From UBA9662 sp002729415 (GTDB lineage: Bacteria > Poribacteria > WGA-4E > UBA9662), in assembly GCA_002729415.1 (NCBI GenBank), contig PBXZ01000145.1, forward strand, positions 1 through 9,190: DNA of 9,190 nucleotides, given 5' to 3'. The notes beneath the pieces are model-generated. The model did no database searches. It worked only from the letters and a program-made list of their open reading frames with translations, and was not told where the DNA came from. Positions 8,901-9,190 of the stretch are shown piece by piece. How positions within the stretch are numbered: the first letter of the stretch is position 1; the number at the start of each line of letters is the position of its first letter. The position numbers and the translations under genes were made by a program.

Positions 8901-9190
8901 CGGAACTTACGATGACCCCATTCTTGTCCTTGAGAGTGACCCGCTCGCCTCCGTTGTTGAGGGCCCCGATCCAGGGACCAAAGATTTTCACACTCCCCGG
9001 TATGCCCGGGTAGGCCGCGCGCAGGGTGGCCTCATCGACGGATGTGACCAGAATCCGCTGGAAGGCATGCAGAAACATGTGCTGCGAGTCAGCCGCGGAG
9101 AACCCGGGGAACTCGTAGTCCACTCCATTCGTGAATTTCCATTTCGCGAAGTCGAGCGGGGTCGCGGTGAGGTTCTGCACTTCAATATAT
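2980..9190 (-). CDS. Giant secreted LTD / CotH-kinase-like multidomain protein, 5' truncated
   Basis: Probable extracellular or surface protein of the CotH-kinase / lamin-tail family; substrate and role are unknown. About 2070 codons are visible, and the frame is open through the right edge (codons for Tyr-Ile-Glu precede the GTG at 9180), so start and signal peptide are missing. Domain order by position: LTD-like modules at 8755-9190, 8356-8736 and 7921-8349; a two-cysteine beta-rich region at 7441-7908; an Ig-like module at 7081-7419; the CotH-type domain at about 5851-7044; a beta-sandwich at 5356-5658 (YYLNGTPI, NVLAAEVHQTNEGSSDVVF); LTD at 4987-5349; an Ig-like module at 4747-4959; PKD at 4468-4746; a concanavalin-A-like sandwich at 3859-4464; LTD at 3376-3846; TSP3 repeats; and a C-terminal beta-domain ending YYRIAIAP. 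No kinase-independent enzyme motif is seen. Despite many Ns the frame never breaks, so this is not a pseudogene. Confidence 0.88.
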   Translation of the reverse strand, partial: YIEVQNLTATPLDFAKWKFTNGVDYEFPGFSAADSQHMFLHAFQRILVTSVDEATLRAAYPGIPGSVKIFGPWIGALNNGGERVTLKDKNGVIVSSVNYGNDGHWPIAANGTGHSLVVLNEDRLVDNWRNWRVSAMNGGSPGVRDSELSGLATALTFSEVQFAEGLDDLDWIELHNSGESTINVGSLFLAMLPDFSDKVPLGGSVSARDYNSWSVPFVVPVGSDEISLFLIDGTENVLASARVTRPVGRNSVQTFPAGSSDWFSSETSTRDAPNNPTRNDDIVINEIMYDLPSDHRNGEFVELYNRGNAPVDLSGWRFVDGIDFTFPANTMLDDGAYLVVAADRAWMESVYGALPIIGDFTDQLRDSGELVRLEDTWGNLVDQVDYLPGGDWPELADGDGSSMELKHPDMDNDAAASWADSNESQKSTMQTFTHTGTYRQNNSRGSSSDYKEFHMHLVGDSYLLLENISLRQNGNGGNELQNVTSHATNGSSASGWLCQGTHWASYVRNGQVHLISDGHGDNKANRAEIDCTGINDNASYTIQFDARWIWGKPRLITQTWDHSIGKTWLIPIPDNLGTPGAQNSNILSNGPAPTVASVLHSPAVPRSSDSVKITARVLSPNGVPAVTVLHREDNNNANGRWRSTAMSDNGTSGGDDIAGDGIYTATLTEYRTDNRVVQFYIRAGGANGEFTLLPKLGPERPAMWVVDNSTIPSDLSTQRFVISAYDRDAINTNVGHSSKFQYDFPRMSNHYFNATFISNEADVYYNAELRKSGSPFTRSSGNGLNHGKWKLPGDRHFRGRQKSVIDPSVDHDDRIARYFLYQMGHPVSEAEFVRVIINGGSASVRDDMEPIANDFLNRNFSEGNRGTLLRIDDEWWYEDDFGXXXRXXDWSYKXXDEXXRYXXXWLMXSREXXXDYXSXXEXVNXVGTNXFXXXQIXRXIDXDXAXXNXAXRGYXXXWDTXTLRXGKNGYFYRKXDGLWMLVHWDGDRVFENSGENIMGNLSGIXNYFYEXHVRRMLNYYLTELLEKHTRNSAHTAAWLQXEENASXSYSVSSKYANWFNSXVGEXEGXIGSPLDXTNFAVTTEXTHPDPEVNLSAGIPFINYGDXWDFNXQXLDLGTGWRXXNYNYXHAXWTRXGDAGNVGGLYGFENSGXPAPGIRXXLLNSDXAANXITYYXXKEFEYTGSLVGVTITIDQIVDDGATYYLNGTPIGGAGVSAGAGWKTDASRTVGNATEELGVVSGDGSALVLGANVLAAEVHQTNEGSSDVVFGARFSISVPGGGGLVINEVLPAGPGAGFVEFFNPTASPIXLQNHXLSDSAGNLTRFRITDNILVSPMGFGSVGFTESSLTVGPTTVVYLTAPDGESVIXAIDTTMPLDGRXLXRQGDGSSNWLLFASPTRDGXNTXGGTSANMITLNGTXPSRXXEVRIXXQXDTEFXWISTTEWXLSGIYLESGQNSLIVEXXDREGEVVESSVFVINKSGNAPPVVDFDTXPESLNLGVGETLXXDAGGSFDPEGGPLNFAWAVSPTADVNLXSAGSLXTATFSRPGLYEXTVTVTDDQNEESSVTREVAVYNAXDFSPFASPVLEGHWEXGNLEPRSNYSPSTWYSTQDNPGNLLLQVLEDSAKPLAIGGAXFPHLWRVMPNDTXWSLQTDLSLDTRQFGDFHTGLIVETVEAGVTSRYTFGLENGSSXSAXRIQGXTVXSLASIPWERGXXELXIRREGSMLQFXHRVDEIWIXVHSRALAASPTVNMGGIFXXTDTPQSXXXDFDYILLVDPQSLSEAIDFLRITEVMYNPPGGESLEYIELVNISGNAFSLDGIRFEGTRPFDELTFGPLILGSGEVGLVVNDQVAFQAEYGIGPRILAQWPGGLLSNGGERVVLRDIFGNPIHDFTYDDEVPWPLGADGNGSSLEVIDVNGDYNDPANWRSSLQIGGTPGSSDAGTGPGTDTDGDGLTDAQEQVLGTDPLKADXDGDXVDDGTEVAAGXDPLNSSSSFTLXSALRIPITGEVLLTWKSVPGRTYQCQFSSDLTIDSWQDVGAPVPASAGLTTSFLDTNATPQITERYYRIAIAP
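3226..3354 (-). repeat. Thrombospondin type 3-like calcium-binding repeats
   Basis: The stretch reads DTDGDGLTDAQEQVLGTDPL followed by a second unit DSDGDGVDDGTEVAAGTDPL. The four Ns in this span (3238, 3271, 3283, plus one just outside at 3202) sit at fourfold or otherwise readable positions, so the second unit can be reconstructed: TCN gives Ser, GGN gives Gly and ACN gives Thr. DxDGDGxxD loops bind calcium in secreted proteins and usually act as rigid linkers before a C-terminal anchoring or sorting domain. Confidence 0.85.
4468..4746 (-). other. PKD domain within the giant protein
   Basis: The PKD beta-sandwich signature is clear: an opening PPVVDFDT, then SFDPEGGPLNFAWAVSP, then TFSRPGLYEXTVTVTDDQNE. 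PKD modules in bacterial exported proteins act as spacers or bind polysaccharide or protein. It is preceded by an Ig-like module (4747-4959) and followed by a concanavalin-A-like sandwich (3859-4464), together forming a stalk-like C-terminal half. Confidence 0.82.
5851..7044 (-). other. CotH-type kinase-like domain
   Basis: Family knowledge: CotH is an atypical secreted or spore-coat protein kinase. Seen here: an N-lobe-like start with FNATFISNEADVYYNAELR and SGSPFTRSSG; a helix pair with RIARYFLYQMGHPVSEAEFV; the strand VRVIINGGSASVRDDMEPI, which corresponds to the usual vyiNGe..Gvy..xE element; and GLWMLVHWDGDRVFE, with the acidic DGD at 6229-6237, which matches the WDxDxxF element holding metal-binding Asp residues in CotH. 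About 80 codons between 6280 and 6541 are peppered with Ns, so residues in the middle of the domain cannot be judged. Activity is plausible but not proven. Confidence 0.7.
7441..7908 (-). other. Beta-rich two-cysteine module of uncertain family
   Basis: About 155 residues between the third LTD and the Ig-like module. Visible landmarks are HMHLVGDSYLLLENISL, GWLCQGTHWASYV, VHLISDGHGDNKANRAEIDC, ARWIWGKPRLITQTWD and IPIPDNLGTPGAQNSN. The pattern of alternating polar and hydrophobic residues with many aromatics suggests a jelly-roll or carbohydrate-binding-like sandwich. Two cysteines (in LCQG and IDCTG) could form a disulfide, which would fit export. I recall similar text in planctomycete and verrucomicrobial CotH proteins but cannot name a domain family. 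Confidence 0.5.
7921..9190 (-). repeat. Three N-proximal lamin-tail (LTD) modules in tandem
   Basis: Three diverged LTD-like immunoglobulin-fold modules follow one another. Shared landmarks are the opening strand (INEIMYD, then GEFVELYNRGNAPVDLSGWRF in the third), the NGGERVTLKD-type strand, and a closing WPxxAxGxGxSLE-like signature: HWPIAANGTGHSLVVL in the first and DWPELADGDGSSMELK in the third. The middle module (8356-8736) keeps the opening WIELHNSGESTINVGSLFL but lacks the closing signature, so it is degenerate. A fifth copy at 3376-3846 has the signature as PWPLGADGNGSSLEVI. Bacterial LTDs are generally extracellular modules, and their binding partner here is unknown. Confidence 0.75.

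Overview
The window looks like a piece of a Verrucomicrobiota genome (or a close PVC relative), probably a metagenome-assembled or consensus sequence. Two observations support this. First, it carries a giant secreted protein that mixes lamin-tail domains (LTDs), a CotH-type kinase-like domain, thrombospondin-type-3 calcium repeats and a C-terminal beta-domain ending in YYRIAIAP, an architecture known mainly from that group. Second, it has a high-GC base composition and many isolated N characters. The taxonomic call is inference from protein style, not from a marker gene.

Layout: (1) 1-678, minus strand: two queuosine-pathway genes in a row, queF (preQ0 reductase) followed 46 bp later by the first 72 codons of queC (preQ0 synthase), which runs off the left edge. 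They act at consecutive pathway steps: QueC makes preQ0 and QueF reduces it to preQ1 for tRNA modification. (2) 679-1029: a divergent intergenic region that must hold the 5' control signals of queF and of the next gene, with no convincing promoter or riboswitch. (3) 1030-2871, plus strand: a secreted PhoD-like metallophosphatase with a Sec signal peptide. (4) 2872-2979: a short gap between convergent genes with one weak terminator candidate. (5) 2980-9190, minus strand: one uninterrupted reading frame of about 2070 codons, open at the right edge. It encodes a multidomain extracellular protein with five LTD-like modules, a CotH-type domain, a PKD module, a concanavalin-A-like sandwich, Ca-binding repeats and a terminal beta-domain.

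The two halves are functionally unrelated: cytoplasmic tRNA-modification metabolism on the left, cell-envelope or exported proteins on the right. The most notable points are an Asn in QueF where the family has its active-site His, the strong bias of the N characters towards third codon positions (probable strain variation, not damage), an insert in the PhoD-like enzyme, and a two-cysteine beta-rich module of unclear role in the giant protein. I see no mobile element, CRISPR array, tRNA or rRNA.
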